64,000 nucleotides of DNA from Microlunatus speluncae (GTDB lineage: Bacteria; Actinomycetota; Actinomycetes; Propionibacteriales; Propionibacteriaceae): contig NZ_VKCZ01000005.1 in the NCBI RefSeq assembly GCF_009299835.1, positions 124,001-188,000 on the forward strand, read 5' to 3'. Positions 35,351 to 45,215 of this stretch are shown here, one piece after another. Both the position numbers and the translations under genes were made by a program. How positions within the stretch are numbered: position 1 is the stretch's first letter; every line of letters starts with the position of its first letter. The notes below the pieces were generated by a model. The model had not been told where the DNA came from. It saw only the letters and a program-made list of their open reading frames with translations, and did no database searches.

Positions 35351-36766
35351 GTGCGAAGAGCCAAAATTGTCTGCACCCTGGGCCCGGCTACGTCGGCCCC
35401 GGAGCGCCTCATCGAACTCGTGTCGGCCGGAATGGACGTGGCTCGGCTGAACATGAGCCACGGCGACTACGCCGATCATGAACACAACCTGACCGGTGTC
35501 CGCCGCGCCGCCAAGATCACCGGCCGGCCGGTCGGCGTCCTGGCCGACCTGCAGGGCCCGAAGATCCGGCTCGGCCGGTTCGCGGCCGGCAAGGAGGTCT
35601 TGGCCTACGGCGCGACTTTCACGATCACCACCGACGACATCGAGGGCGACGCCCGGCGTTGCTCGACGACGTTCAAGGAACTGCCCGGCGACGTGAAGGC
35701 CGGCGACACGATCTTGATCGACGACGGCCGGCTGATGCTCAAGGCCACCTCGGTCACCGACACCGACGTGGTGACCCGGGTGATGGTCGGCGGGCCGATC
35801 AGCAACAACAAGGGGATCAACCTGCCGGGGGTCGCGGTCAGCGTCCCGGCGATGAGCGAGAAGGACACCGAGGATCTGCGCTGGGCCCTCCAGCACGGTG
35901 TCGACATGATCGCGCTGTCCTTCGTCCGCAACGCGGCCGACGTCGACATCGTGCACAAGATCATGGACGAGGAGGGCCGGCGGCTGCCGGTGATCGCCAA
36001 GATCGAGAAGCCGCAGGCGGTGGAGAACCTGGACGAGATCATCGACGCGTTCGACGCGTTCATGGTCGCCCGCGGTGATCTCGGCGTCGAGTTGCCGCTG
36101 GAGGAGGTGCCGCTGGTGCAGAAGCAGATCGTCACCGCGGCCCGCCGCTGGGCCAAGCCGGTGATCGTCGCCACCCAGATGCTGGAGTCGATGATCTCCG
36201 CCCCCCGGCCGACCCGGGCCGAGGCCTCCGATGTGGCCAACGCCATCCTGGACGGCGCGGACGCGGTGATGCTGTCCGGCGAGACCAGCGTCGGCCAGTA
36301 TCCGGTGAAGACGGTCGAGACGATGGCCCGGATCGTCGACAACACCGAGTCGCACGGCCTGGAGCAGGTGCACGACATCCTCTGGGATCCGCACACCACC
36401 AGCGGGGTGATCACCAAGGCCGCCGCCGAGGTGGCGGAGCGGATCGACGCGAAGTATCTGGTCGCCTTCACCCACACCGGCGACTCCGCCCGGCGGATGT
36501 CCCGGCTCCGGTCCTCCATCCCGGTGCTGGCCTTCACCCCGATCGAGGCCACCCGGCAGGCGCTCACCCTGAGCTGGGGGATCGAGTCGTTCCTGGTGCC
36601 GATGGTCGGCCACACCGACGACATGATCCGCCAGGTCGACCGGGCCCTGATCGAGTCCGGCCGGATCGCCGAGGGCGAGCGGGTGGTCATCGTCGCCGGC
36701 TCCCCACCCGGCGTCGCCGGCCACACCAACATGGTCCGCGTCCGCCGCATCGGCGCCCCCCTCTGA
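35351..36766 (+). CDS. pyk: Pyruvate kinase
   Basis: A 471-residue glycolytic enzyme that makes ATP and pyruvate from phosphoenolpyruvate. It starts with RRAKIVCTLGPATSAPERL; the active-site signature is IAKIEKPQAVENLDEII with the catalytic Lys, followed by MVARGDLGVELPLEEVP and the ATQMLESMI and SGETSVGQYP segments. The C-terminal regulatory domain includes FTHTGDSARRMSRLR. It is monocistronic and starts at GTG. Confidence 0.95.
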   Translation: MRRAKIVCTLGPATSAPERLIELVSAGMDVARLNMSHGDYADHEHNLTGVRRAAKITGRPVGVLADLQGPKIRLGRFAAGKEVLAYGATFTITTDDIEGDARRCSTTFKELPGDVKAGDTILIDDGRLMLKATSVTDTDVVTRVMVGGPISNNKGINLPGVAVSVPAMSEKDTEDLRWALQHGVDMIALSFVRNAADVDIVHKIMDEEGRRLPVIAKIEKPQAVENLDEIIDAFDAFMVARGDLGVELPLEEVPLVQKQIVTAARRWAKPVIVATQMLESMISAPRPTRAEASDVANAILDGADAVMLSGETSVGQYPVKTVETMARIVDNTESHGLEQVHDILWDPHTTSGVITKAAAEVAERIDAKYLVAFTHTGDSARRMSRLRSSIPVLAFTPIEATRQALTLSWGIESFLVPMVGHTDDMIRQVDRALIESGRIAEGERVVIVAGSPPGVAGHTNMVRVRRIGAPL

Positions 36767-36776
36767 CCCACCTTCA

Positions 36777-36832
36777 GCCGACTTGTCAGAACTGAGTAGC
36801 CCTATGGCACAACTCAGTTCTGACAAGTCGGC
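36777..36832. terminator. Long perfect inverted repeat downstream of pyk
   Basis: A 21-bp perfect inverted repeat: 36777-36797 (starting GCCGACTTGTCAG) and 36812-36832, with a 14-nt loop that can form a further GCC/GGC pair. It lies 10 bp after the pyk stop and 42 bp before the next gene. It can terminate transcription, though its length is unusual and it may be a mobile palindrome. Confidence 0.65.
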
Positions 36833-36861
36833 GATTTCGTTACGTGGCGTATTGCAATGGC

Positions 36862-36867
36862 TAGACT
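36862..36867 (+). promoter_or_regulatory. -10 element of leaderless promoter for the TetR gene
   Basis: TAGACT is followed by 6 bp and ATG 36874; TTACGT at 36840 is a possible -35. Confidence 0.45.
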
Positions 36868-36873
36868 TCGGGG

Positions 36874-37530
36874 ATGGATAGGCGGATGGAATCGCGGCGG
36901 GGTGGCCGGCCGCGGAGCGCCGAGATCGACGTGGCCGCGTTGGACGCGACGCTGACGCTGCTGGGTGAGACCGGTTACCGCCGGTTGTCGGTTGAGGAGG
37001 TCGCGCGCCGGGCCGGCACGACCAAGCCCGCGCTCTATCGGCGCTGGCCGACCCGGCAGGCTCTGGTGCTGGCGGCGTTGGCCGGACGGCTGGGCGGGAT
37101 CGACGTGCCGGACACCGGTTGCACCATGTGCGACCTGGGCGAGGCCATCGGGATCTTCGTCGCCGCCTTCCGGCGACTGCCGCCGGACGTGATCGGGCCG
37201 CTGCTCGCCGACTGCGCCGCCGACCCCGAGCTACACGCCGCGTTCATGGCGACCCTGTTCGATCCGCCACGGGACGCGGTCCGGCGGACCCTGATCCGGG
37301 CGGTGGACCGCGGTGATCTCCGTCGTGATCTTGATCTCGAACTCGCCGTCGATCTGCTCGGCTCGCTGGTGCACCACCGGGTCCTGTTCGGCCACGCGCC
37401 GCTCACCGACCGCGACGTCGAGACGGCGGTGGAGACCCTGCTCGGCGGCATCGCCGCCGACTATCCGCGGCTGCTCGAACACAGTCGGCAGCAGGCCGGC
37501 GATCCCGCCCTGCATGTGCTGCATCCCTGA
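36874..37530 (+). CDS. TetR/AcrR-family regulator
   Basis: A 218-residue one-domain-plus-ligand-domain repressor. The HTH at about residues 30-65 reads YRRLSVEEVARRAGTTKPALYRRWPTR in sequence (shown here in part as VEEVARRAG and KPALYRRW). The C-terminal half is the TetR_C_16-like helical ligand domain. Its neighbours are not clear target genes (a tRNA follows on the opposite strand), so the ligand and targets are unknown. The start is set by the leaderless promoter; ATG 36886 is an alternative. Confidence 0.85.
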   Translation: MDRRMESRRGGRPRSAEIDVAALDATLTLLGETGYRRLSVEEVARRAGTTKPALYRRWPTRQALVLAALAGRLGGIDVPDTGCTMCDLGEAIGIFVAAFRRLPPDVIGPLLADCAADPELHAAFMATLFDPPRDAVRRTLIRAVDRGDLRRDLDLELAVDLLGSLVHHRVLFGHAPLTDRDVETAVETLLGGIAADYPRLLEHSRQQAGDPALHVLHP

Positions 37531-37562
37531 ACTGCAGCCCGCAATCCCTGTCCTACAAAGGG

Positions 37563-37645
37563 TGCCGGAGAGGGGACTCGAACCCCTATGTCCTCTCGGA
37601 CAGACGATTTTGAGTCGCCCGCGTATACCATTCCGCCACTCCGGC
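37563..37645 (-). tRNA. tRNA-Leu (anticodon CAA)
   Basis: The minus strand folds as a class II tRNA: acceptor GCCGGAG with CTCCGGC, D-arm region GGCGGAATGG, anticodon stem CGA/TCG around loop CTCAAAA (anticodon CAA), a long variable arm (GTCCGAGAGGAC) and the T-arm GGGGTTCGAGTCCCC. The 3' CCA is not encoded. It reads UUG codons, which are rare in this GC-rich genome. Confidence 0.95.
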
Positions 37646-37756
37646 CGGAGCCCGGAACATTCTGCCACACGCCGAACGGAGATCGCGGATCGTCCCGCTC
37701 CCGGCGGTGGGCGTGCCGGAGCCGAGTGCTGAATCGGCCCAGTAACACGCCTGCTC

Positions 37757-37762
37757 TAAAGT
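37757..37762 (+). promoter_or_regulatory. -10 element of leaderless promoter for the ANTAR regulator
   Basis: TAAAGT is followed by 7 bp and GTG 37770, which favours this start over GTG 37761 that overlaps the hexamer. Confidence 0.45.
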
Positions 37763-37769
37763 GTCACCC

Positions 37770-38387
37770 GTGACGAACGAGAAGAACGACCCCGCGGCCA
37801 CCTCGCCCACCCGTGTCCTGGTGGCCGAGGACGAGGTGCTGATCCGCACCGACCTGGTCGAAATGCTCACCGAAGAGGGCTACGAGGTCGTCGGTGAGGC
37901 CGGCGATGGCGAGCAGGCGATCGAGCTGGCCATGGAGCTGCGGCCCGACCTGGTGGTCATGGACGTGAAGATGCCGAAGCTGGACGGGATCAGTGCCGCG
38001 GAGAAGATCGCCGGCGAGCGCATCGCCCCGGTGGTGATGCTGACCGCGTTCAGCCAGCGCGAGCTGGTCGACCGGGCCAGCAAGGCCGGCGCGATGGCGT
38101 ACGTGGTCAAGCCCTTCGGCAAGTCGGATCTGGTGCCGGCGATCGAGATCGCCGCGGCCCGGTTCGCCGAGATCAAGGCCGTTGAGGCCGAGGTCAGCGA
38201 CCTGTCCGAGCGGCTGGAGTCGCGCAAGATCGTCGATCGGGCCAAGGGGATGCTGCAGGCCGGTCTGAGCCTCACCGAGCCGGAGGCGTTCCGGTGGATC
38301 CAGAAGACCGCGATGGATCTGCGCAAGTCCATGCGCGAGGTGGCCGAAGGCGTCATCGAGCACGGGGCCGGCTCCAAGAAGAAGTAG
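37770..38387 (+). CDS. ANTAR-domain response regulator (PdtaR-like)
   Basis: A 205-residue response regulator with receiver domain (VLVAEDEVLIRTDL, phospho-acceptor Asp65 in LVVMDVKMP, Lys in YVVKPFG) and a C-terminal ANTAR RNA-binding domain (RKIVDRAKGMLQAG, EPEAFRWIQKTAMDLRKSM). Proteins of this type bind paired hairpins in mRNA leaders and prevent termination. No kinase gene is adjacent; its partner is probably elsewhere. No ANTAR target hairpin pair was recognised in the window. Confidence 0.92.
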   Translation: MTNEKNDPAATSPTRVLVAEDEVLIRTDLVEMLTEEGYEVVGEAGDGEQAIELAMELRPDLVVMDVKMPKLDGISAAEKIAGERIAPVVMLTAFSQRELVDRASKAGAMAYVVKPFGKSDLVPAIEIAAARFAEIKAVEAEVSDLSERLESRKIVDRAKGMLQAGLSLTEPEAFRWIQKTAMDLRKSMREVAEGVIEHGAGSKKK

Positions 38388-38392
38388 CGTGC

Positions 38393-38429
38393 AGCGGCCG
38401 GTGAGCGGGGGATCGTCTCGTCGGCCGCT
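38393..38429 (+). terminator. Putative terminator after the ANTAR regulator
   Basis: AGCGGCCG (38393-38400) pairs with CGGCCGCT (38422-38429); GAGCG and CGTCTC may extend it. It begins 6 bp after the stop codon. The loop is rather long, hence modest confidence. Confidence 0.4.
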
Positions 38430-38489
38430 CGTGTGTAACGAACGCGATAACGCCACCCGCGAACTGGACATCGAAGCGGTGACTCGTCG

Positions 38490-38495
38490 TAGGGT
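38490..38495 (+). promoter_or_regulatory. -10 element for the liv operon leader
   Basis: TAGGGT with TGGACA 19 bp upstream (38465-38470). Transcription would begin at or next to the ATG of a 33-codon leader ORF at 38501. Confidence 0.35.
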
Positions 38496-38500
38496 GCATC

Positions 38501-38602
38501 ATGCTCGACCAACCAGCGGTGCTGTCAGGTCTGCGTGGGCAGCTGCCGTTGCCGTACACCCAGCTCACGGTTGAGCTGGCCAGGAGGAGGAATAGTGCGT
38601 AA
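38501..38602 (+). CDS. Leucine-rich leader ORF upstream of livJ
   Basis: A 33-residue peptide opens at ATG 38501, 5 bp after TAGGGT, and ends at TAA 38602, overlapping the livJ start (38595) by 8 bp. Seven of the 33 residues are Leu (for example QLPLPYTQL), which is of interest before a branched-chain amino acid transporter. The AGGAGGAGG of livJ lies inside it, so ribosomes on the leader could affect livJ. It may be a chance ORF. Confidence 0.35.
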   Translation: MLDQPAVLSGLRGQLPLPYTQLTVELARRRNSA

Positions 38603-39821
38603 TCGACGGCTTGCGACGGTAGGGGTTGCGGCCCTCATCAGCGCGGCGATGGTGCTGACCGGCTGTGGTCAGCGCGGCGGCGACGGGGGTGGCACCGAGC
38701 CGGGCGGCGGGGGTGAGAAGAAGATTGCCAAGATCGGCGTCGTCGCTCCGCTGAGCGGCGGGCTGTCGGCACTGGGCCTCGGCATCCGGAACTCGGTCGA
38801 CCTGGCGATCCAGGAGGCCAACAAGAACAACGAGATCCCGGGCTGGACGCTGGAGCTCGACGCCAAGGACGACGAGGCGAAGAACGACGTCGGTCAGACG
38901 GCGGCGACCTCGCTGGCCTCCGATCCGGAGATCATCGGCGTGGTCGGCACCCTGAACTCCGACGTGGCTCAGGCCGTGGCGCCGATCCTCAGCGCGCAGA
39001 AGATCGCGATGGTGTCACCGGCCAACACGAACCCGTCGCTGACCCGTGGCGAGGACTTCGCGGACAACCCGAGCCGGCTCTACCCGAGCTACTTCCGGAC
39101 CTGCGCCACCGATGACATCCAGGGTCCGTTCGCGGCGAAGTACCTGTACGACACGGCCAAGTTCACCAAGGTCGCGACGGTCAACGACAAGCGGACCTAC
39201 GGCGCCGGCCTGGTCAAGACGTTCACCGAGGCGTTCACCGAGTTGGGCGGTCAGGTCGTCGCGGCCGAGACGGTCAACCCGGACGAAAAGGACTTCTCGG
39301 CCGTGATCAGCAAGATCAAGGCTTCGAACCCGGAGGCGCTGTACTACGGCGGCCAGTACCCGGAGGCGGGCCCGCTGAGCCAGCAGATGAAGGCCGCCGG
39401 CCTGAACATCCCGCTGATGGGCGGTGACGGCATCTTCGATCCGGCCTTCATCGAGCAGGCCGGTGCCAAGTCCGACGGTGACCTGGCGACCTCGGTCGGC
39501 GCTCCGCCGGAGGATCTGCCGTCGGCGAAGACCTTCATCGACGCGTACGGCGCCGCCGGCTTCAAGGAGCCCTACGCCGCCTACGGCCCGTACTCCTACG
39601 ACGCGGCCCGGGCGATCATCGAGGGTCTGAAGGTGTCGCTGAAGGATGCCACGGACGCGGAGAGCGCCCGCCAGGCGACGATCGACGCGATCGGCAAGGT
39701 CAGCTTCGACGGCGCCAGCGGCAAGATCTCCTTCGATGAGTACGGCGACGCGACGACCAAGGTGCTCACCGTCTACGAGGTGCAGCAACAGAAGTGGGTC
39801 GGCGTCAAGACCGGTAGTTAG
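38595..39821 (+). CDS. livJ: Branched-chain amino acid ABC transporter substrate-binding lipoprotein
   Basis: A 408-residue periplasmic-binding-protein type 1 (LivJ-like) lipoprotein. The lipobox is VLTGC with Cys24, followed by a Gly-rich linker. The binding domain has KIGVVAPLSGGLSALG, VVGTLNSDVAQAVAPIL and GGDGIFDPAFI. The GTG at 38595 follows AGGAGGAGG. It is the first gene of a livJHMGF order and is expected on the outer face of the membrane. The exact amino acid cannot be read from sequence; amide or urea binding is a known alternative in this family. Confidence 0.9.
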   Translation: MRNRRLATVGVAALISAAMVLTGCGQRGGDGGGTEPGGGGEKKIAKIGVVAPLSGGLSALGLGIRNSVDLAIQEANKNNEIPGWTLELDAKDDEAKNDVGQTAATSLASDPEIIGVVGTLNSDVAQAVAPILSAQKIAMVSPANTNPSLTRGEDFADNPSRLYPSYFRTCATDDIQGPFAAKYLYDTAKFTKVATVNDKRTYGAGLVKTFTEAFTELGGQVVAAETVNPDEKDFSAVISKIKASNPEALYYGGQYPEAGPLSQQMKAAGLNIPLMGGDGIFDPAFIEQAGAKSDGDLATSVGAPPEDLPSAKTFIDAYGAAGFKEPYAAYGPYSYDAARAIIEGLKVSLKDATDAESARQATIDAIGKVSFDGASGKISFDEYGDATTKVLTVYEVQQQKWVGVKTGS

Positions 39822-39834
39822 TCGATCATCGTCC

Positions 39835-39872
39835 CTCGGCGCGAGGACTCCCACCCGGAGCCTCGCGCCGAG
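39835..39872 (+). promoter_or_regulatory. Hairpin between livJ and livH
   Basis: A perfect 12-bp stem, CTCGGCGCGAGG and CCTCGCGCCGAG, with an inner CTCC/GGAG pair. Such hairpins between a binding-protein gene and its permease genes often end part of the transcription or protect the upstream mRNA, so that the binding protein is made in excess. Confidence 0.6.
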
Positions 39873-39917
39873 TCCATATCAGGGCTGGGTTGGGACGGAA
39901 GATGAGGAGTTACCCAC

Positions 39918-40846
<929 letters not shown>

Positions 40847-40850
<4 letters not shown>

Positions 40851-42583
40851 GCGGACCATCACGGCTGGGCCTGCCCCAGCTGATCACCCCGGAGTTGATC
40901 AGGCGGACCGAGCCGTTTGCCTGGATCCTCGCGATCGCCGGCGGGGCGTTGATCATCATCGCTCCGTTCCTGCCATGGGCCTACGACGACGCCGCGCTGG
41001 ACGACATGTCGGTGCTGCTCTATCCGTCGGTGCTGCAGCTGCTCGCACTCGCGCTCGGGGTGGTGATCGTCGCCGGCACGCTGCTGGACCGGCTGCGGCC
41101 GACCCGGCGCGGGAGCCTGGCGCCGGGTTGGCGCCGGCTGGCCAAGGCGGCGGCCACCGGAGCCCTGATCTATCTGGGCCTGATCGTGATCACCATCGGG
41201 CTGGAGCTCGGCGGCCTGGTCAACATCGAGCCGGGCGGCTGGATCGCGCTGGCCGGCGGACTGATCGCGTTCGCCGGGACCCGGTTGCTCGCGCCGGCAC
41301 CGGATCCGGGGTTCGGCCGGCTGGAGGCGCCGGTCGTGGTCGAGATCCTCGCCGTCGCGGTCTTCATGGGGGCCGCGTTCTCCGCGGTCGTGTTCGCCCT
41401 CGACTTCGACGACGGCGGCGGCTTCGTCTGTTTCATCGCCTTCCTCGGGGCCGCGGCCGCGGTGTTGATCCGGGGCGGGGTGATGGCCTGGTATTCGGGC
41501 ATCTCGGCCCGGCGCCGGCCAGTGCTGGTGACGGCCGCGATCCTCGCCGCGATCCTGTTCCCGTTCAGCCAGGGCAGCTCCGACGCCAACCTCTCGATCG
41601 CCACCCAGGTGATCATCTTCGCCATGACGGCGCTGGGGCTGAACATCGTGGTCGGCCTGGCCGGCCTGCTCGACCTCGGCTACATCGCCTTCCTCGGCGC
41701 CGGGGCGTACGTCTCGGCCATGCTCTCCCAGTCGGCGTTCGCCACCATCAACTTCCAGCCGCCGTTCCCGCTGGTGATCTTGATCAGCGGTACGGTCACG
41801 GCGGTCCTCGGCCTGATCATCGGGTCGCCGACCTTGCGGGTCTCCGGTGACTACCTGGCGATCGTCACGCTGGCGTTCGGCGAGATCTTCCGGATCGCGA
41901 TGCTCAACCTGGACGGGATCTCCGGGCCGGACCTGACCCACGGGCCGAACGGCATTCCCGCGATTCCCGACCTCGATCCCTTCGGCTACGACTTCGGCGA
42001 CCCGCCGCCGTTCCTCGGCATCTTCGATCCGTTGCCGCGATTCGCCAACTACTACTTCCTGCTGCTGTTCGTGCTGCTGATCGTGATCTTGATCGTGGTC
42101 CGACTGAACAACAGCCGGATCGGCCGCGGCTGGGTGGCGATCCGGGAGGACGAGAAGGCGGCCGAGGCGATGGGAGTGAACACCTTCGGGCTGAAGCTGT
42201 TCGCCTTCGCCGGTGGCGCGTTCCTGGCCGGCGTCGCCGGTTCGATCAAGGCGCACCACGACATCTCGATCACGCCCGGGCAGTTCGTGTTCCTGGAGTC
42301 GGCGTTCCTGCTGTCGGCGGTGGTCCTCGGCGGCATGGGCACGGTGGTCGGCGTGCTGGTCGGCGCGACGCTGCTCAAGCTGGCGCCGGAGAAGCTGCGT
42401 GAGTTCGCCGAGCTGCGGCTGTTGCTGTTCGGCGTGCTGCTGATCGTGATGATGCGGTTCCGGCCGGAGGGCATCGTGCCGAGCCGACGCCGCCAGCTGG
42501 AGTTCCACGAGGACGATGAGGAGCTTGCCGACAAGCTCGACGAAGGCGAGAGCGTACCGTCGAACGAGGGGGCCCGAGCATGA
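40847..42583 (+). CDS. livM: Branched-chain amino acid ABC transporter permease LivM with N-terminal membrane extension
   Basis: A 578-residue permease. The LivM core starts near residue 245 (ATQVIIFAMTALGLNIVVGL, GYIAFLGAGAYVSAML) and carries REDEKAAEAMGVNTFGLKL as the NBD-contacting loop. The first 240 residues are an extra module of four to six hydrophobic segments (LAIAGGALIIIAPFLPWAY, VLLGL-type helices) not present in enteric LivM. The C-terminal tail is acidic. It overlaps livH and livG by 4 bp. Confidence 0.9.
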
Positions 42584-43435
42584 CGACCGAACTGGCACCG
42601 CAATTGCGGGGAGTCGATCCCGATCTGCAGATCCTGACGGCGCAGGGTGTCTCGATGCGGTTCGGCGGCCTGGTCGCGGTCGATCAGGTCGACTTCTCCG
42701 TGGGACTGGGTGAGATCGTCGGCCTGATCGGCCCCAACGGCGCGGGCAAGACCACCTTCTTCAACTGTCTGACCGGGCTCTACCAGCCCACCTCCGGTCA
42801 GGTCGTCTTCCAGGGCGCCGTGCTGCCGCCCAAGCCGCGCCGGGTGGTCAAGGCGGGGATGGCCCGGACGTTCCAGAACATCCGGCTGTTCGCCAACATG
42901 ACCGCGCTGGAGAACGTGATGGTCGGCCGCTACTGCCGGACCAGTTCGGGGCCGTTCACCTCGATCATCCGCGGCTGGAAGTTCCGCCGGGAGGAGCGGG
43001 AGACGAAGGAGATGGCCAACCAACTGCTCGACTTCGTCGGGATCGGCAGCTCGGCCGACCACCTGGCGCGGAACCTGTCCTACGGTGATCAGCGGCGGCT
43101 GGAGATCGCCCGGGCGCTGGCCACCGAGCCAAAGTTGATCTTGCTCGACGAACCGACCGCCGGGATGAACCCGCAGGAGACCCGGCAGGCCGAGGAGCTG
43201 ATCCTGCGGATCCGCGATCTCGGGCTGGCCGTGGTGGTGATCGAGCACGACATGCGGTTCATCTTCAGCCTCTGCGACCGGGTGGTCTGCCTGATGCAGG
43301 GCAAGGTGCTGGTCGAGGGGACCCCGGAGGTCGTCCAGTCCGATCCTCAGGTGATCGAGGCCTACATCGGCACCGGGCCGGCCGAGCCGGAGGGCACGGA
43401 GCCCGATGGCATCGTCGGGGACGGAGGGCCGCGGA

Positions 43436-43443
<8 letters not shown>
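42580..43443 (+). CDS. livG: Branched-chain amino acid ABC transporter ATPase LivG
   Basis: A 287-residue ABC ATPase. Walker A is GPNGAGKTTFFNCLTGL, the signature is NLSYGDQRRLEIARALA and Walker B is LILLDEPTAGMNP; the long insertion after Walker A and MRFIFSLCDRVVCLMQGKVL identify LivG. The ATG overlaps the livM stop, and its end overlaps the livF start by 8 bp. Confidence 0.94.
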
Positions 43444-44143
<700 letters not shown>

Positions 44144-44149
44144 TCCGGC

Positions 44150-44980
44150 TCAGGTCAAAGTCCGGTTCCGCCAGCGGAGGTCGGCGATCACGGCCCGGTG
44201 GTCGGACGGGTAGGTCCCGGCCACGGGGTCACCGGCGATCCGTACGCCTTCGACGATCACCTCCTGATCTTCGTGACCCGGCCGGAAGAAGATGTGGTCG
44301 ATCCGCTGGTCCACCAACTGCGGGCCGGCCTCCAGCGGCGCCGACGGATGGTTCGACGGCAGCGTGACCGCCTCGGGCTCGCCCCCGCCCGCGACCCAGG
44401 CGTCGGTCAGCACATCGCCGACCGAGCGCAGCGTCGGCGAATCGGCCGCGGCGTTGAGATCACCCATCAGCAGCACCGGGCACGGCCCGTCGAACCGGGG
44501 ATCGGTGGCCAGGTCGGCGAGCTGACGACCCTGGGCGATCCGGTCGTCGGTGTAGGCGACGCCGTAGTCCAGGCAGCTCGCGACGATCGGCAGCGGGCCG
44601 GCGGGATGGTCGACCCGGACCAGCAGCGACACCGGATCCCAGTCGCGGTGCCGGGCCGGCAGCACCGTGATCTCCGCGTCGAGGATCGGCCACCGGCTGA
44701 GCACCGCGATGCCGAGGTCGACGCCGACGTGATCGGGATCCGCCGGCTGCCGCGGTGGTAACGGGTAGGACGGGCCGGCGAATCGGGCGTGCCGGCCGAG
44801 CGTGGCGGCCAGCTCGTCGGCCTGCGACGTCTCGCCGTCGGCCCACACCTCCTGCAGGGCGACCACATCCGGGTCGGCCCGGCGCAGGGTCTCCAGGATG
44901 CCGGGTTGCCGATCACGCCAGCGTGGCCCGAAGCGCCACCAGAGGTTCCAGGTCATCGCCCGTACCTGGTGGTCCGCCAT
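44150..44980 (-). CDS. Endonuclease/exonuclease/phosphatase-family protein
   Basis: A 276-residue protein with the EEP fold: TWNLWWRFGPRWRDR (Asn), DVVALQEVW (catalytic Glu), LMGDLNAAADSPTLR (Asp-Asn), QRIDHIFFRPG (Asp) and YPSDHRAVIADL (final His). All catalytic positions are present. Substrates in the family range from DNA to phospholipids and are not predictable. ATG 44980 follows AAGGGACGG; longer in-frame readings run into the repeat-bearing upstream region. It converges on livF with a 6-bp gap. Confidence 0.85.
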   Translation of the reverse strand: MADHQVRAMTWNLWWRFGPRWRDRQPGILETLRRADPDVVALQEVWADGETSQADELAATLGRHARFAGPSYPLPPRQPADPDHVGVDLGIAVLSRWPILDAEITVLPARHRDWDPVSLLVRVDHPAGPLPIVASCLDYGVAYTDDRIAQGRQLADLATDPRFDGPCPVLLMGDLNAAADSPTLRSVGDVLTDAWVAGGGEPEAVTLPSNHPSAPLEAGPQLVDQRIDHIFFRPGHEDQEVIVEGVRIAGDPVAGTYPSDHRAVIADLRWRNRTLT

Positions 44981-45215
44981 GTCATCCGTCCCTTCCGCGG
45001 GTGGCCGGAGATCGGCCCGACCCGGCTGACGTTCCAGCCAAGCACGGGCCGATTGATGATTCTGGCGGTTTTCGGTCGCGGCGTTCGACTCCGGGAGGTG
45101 CCCCTCGATTCTGTCGGCGGATCGGCGTTCGATCCCTGAGCCTGTCGAAGCATGTCCTGAGCCTGTCGAAGGGGGCAGGCCGGATCCGCCCGCCCTCCGA
45201 CAGGCCGGACGGCGC
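44981..45215. other. Intergenic region with two tandem dispersed repeats
   Basis: 235 bp without a supported gene. It contains CCCTGAGCCTGTCGAAG (45134-45150) and TCCTGAGCCTGTCGAAGGG (45155-45173) head to tail with a 21-22 bp period. Confidence 0.5.
45134..45173 (+). repeat. CCTGAGCCTGTCGAAGG dispersed repeat, copies 3 and 4 in tandem
   Basis: Two head-to-tail units between the endonuclease-like and DsbA-like genes. The shared 16-base block CCTGAGCCTGTCGAAG is identical in both. Confidence 0.75.
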
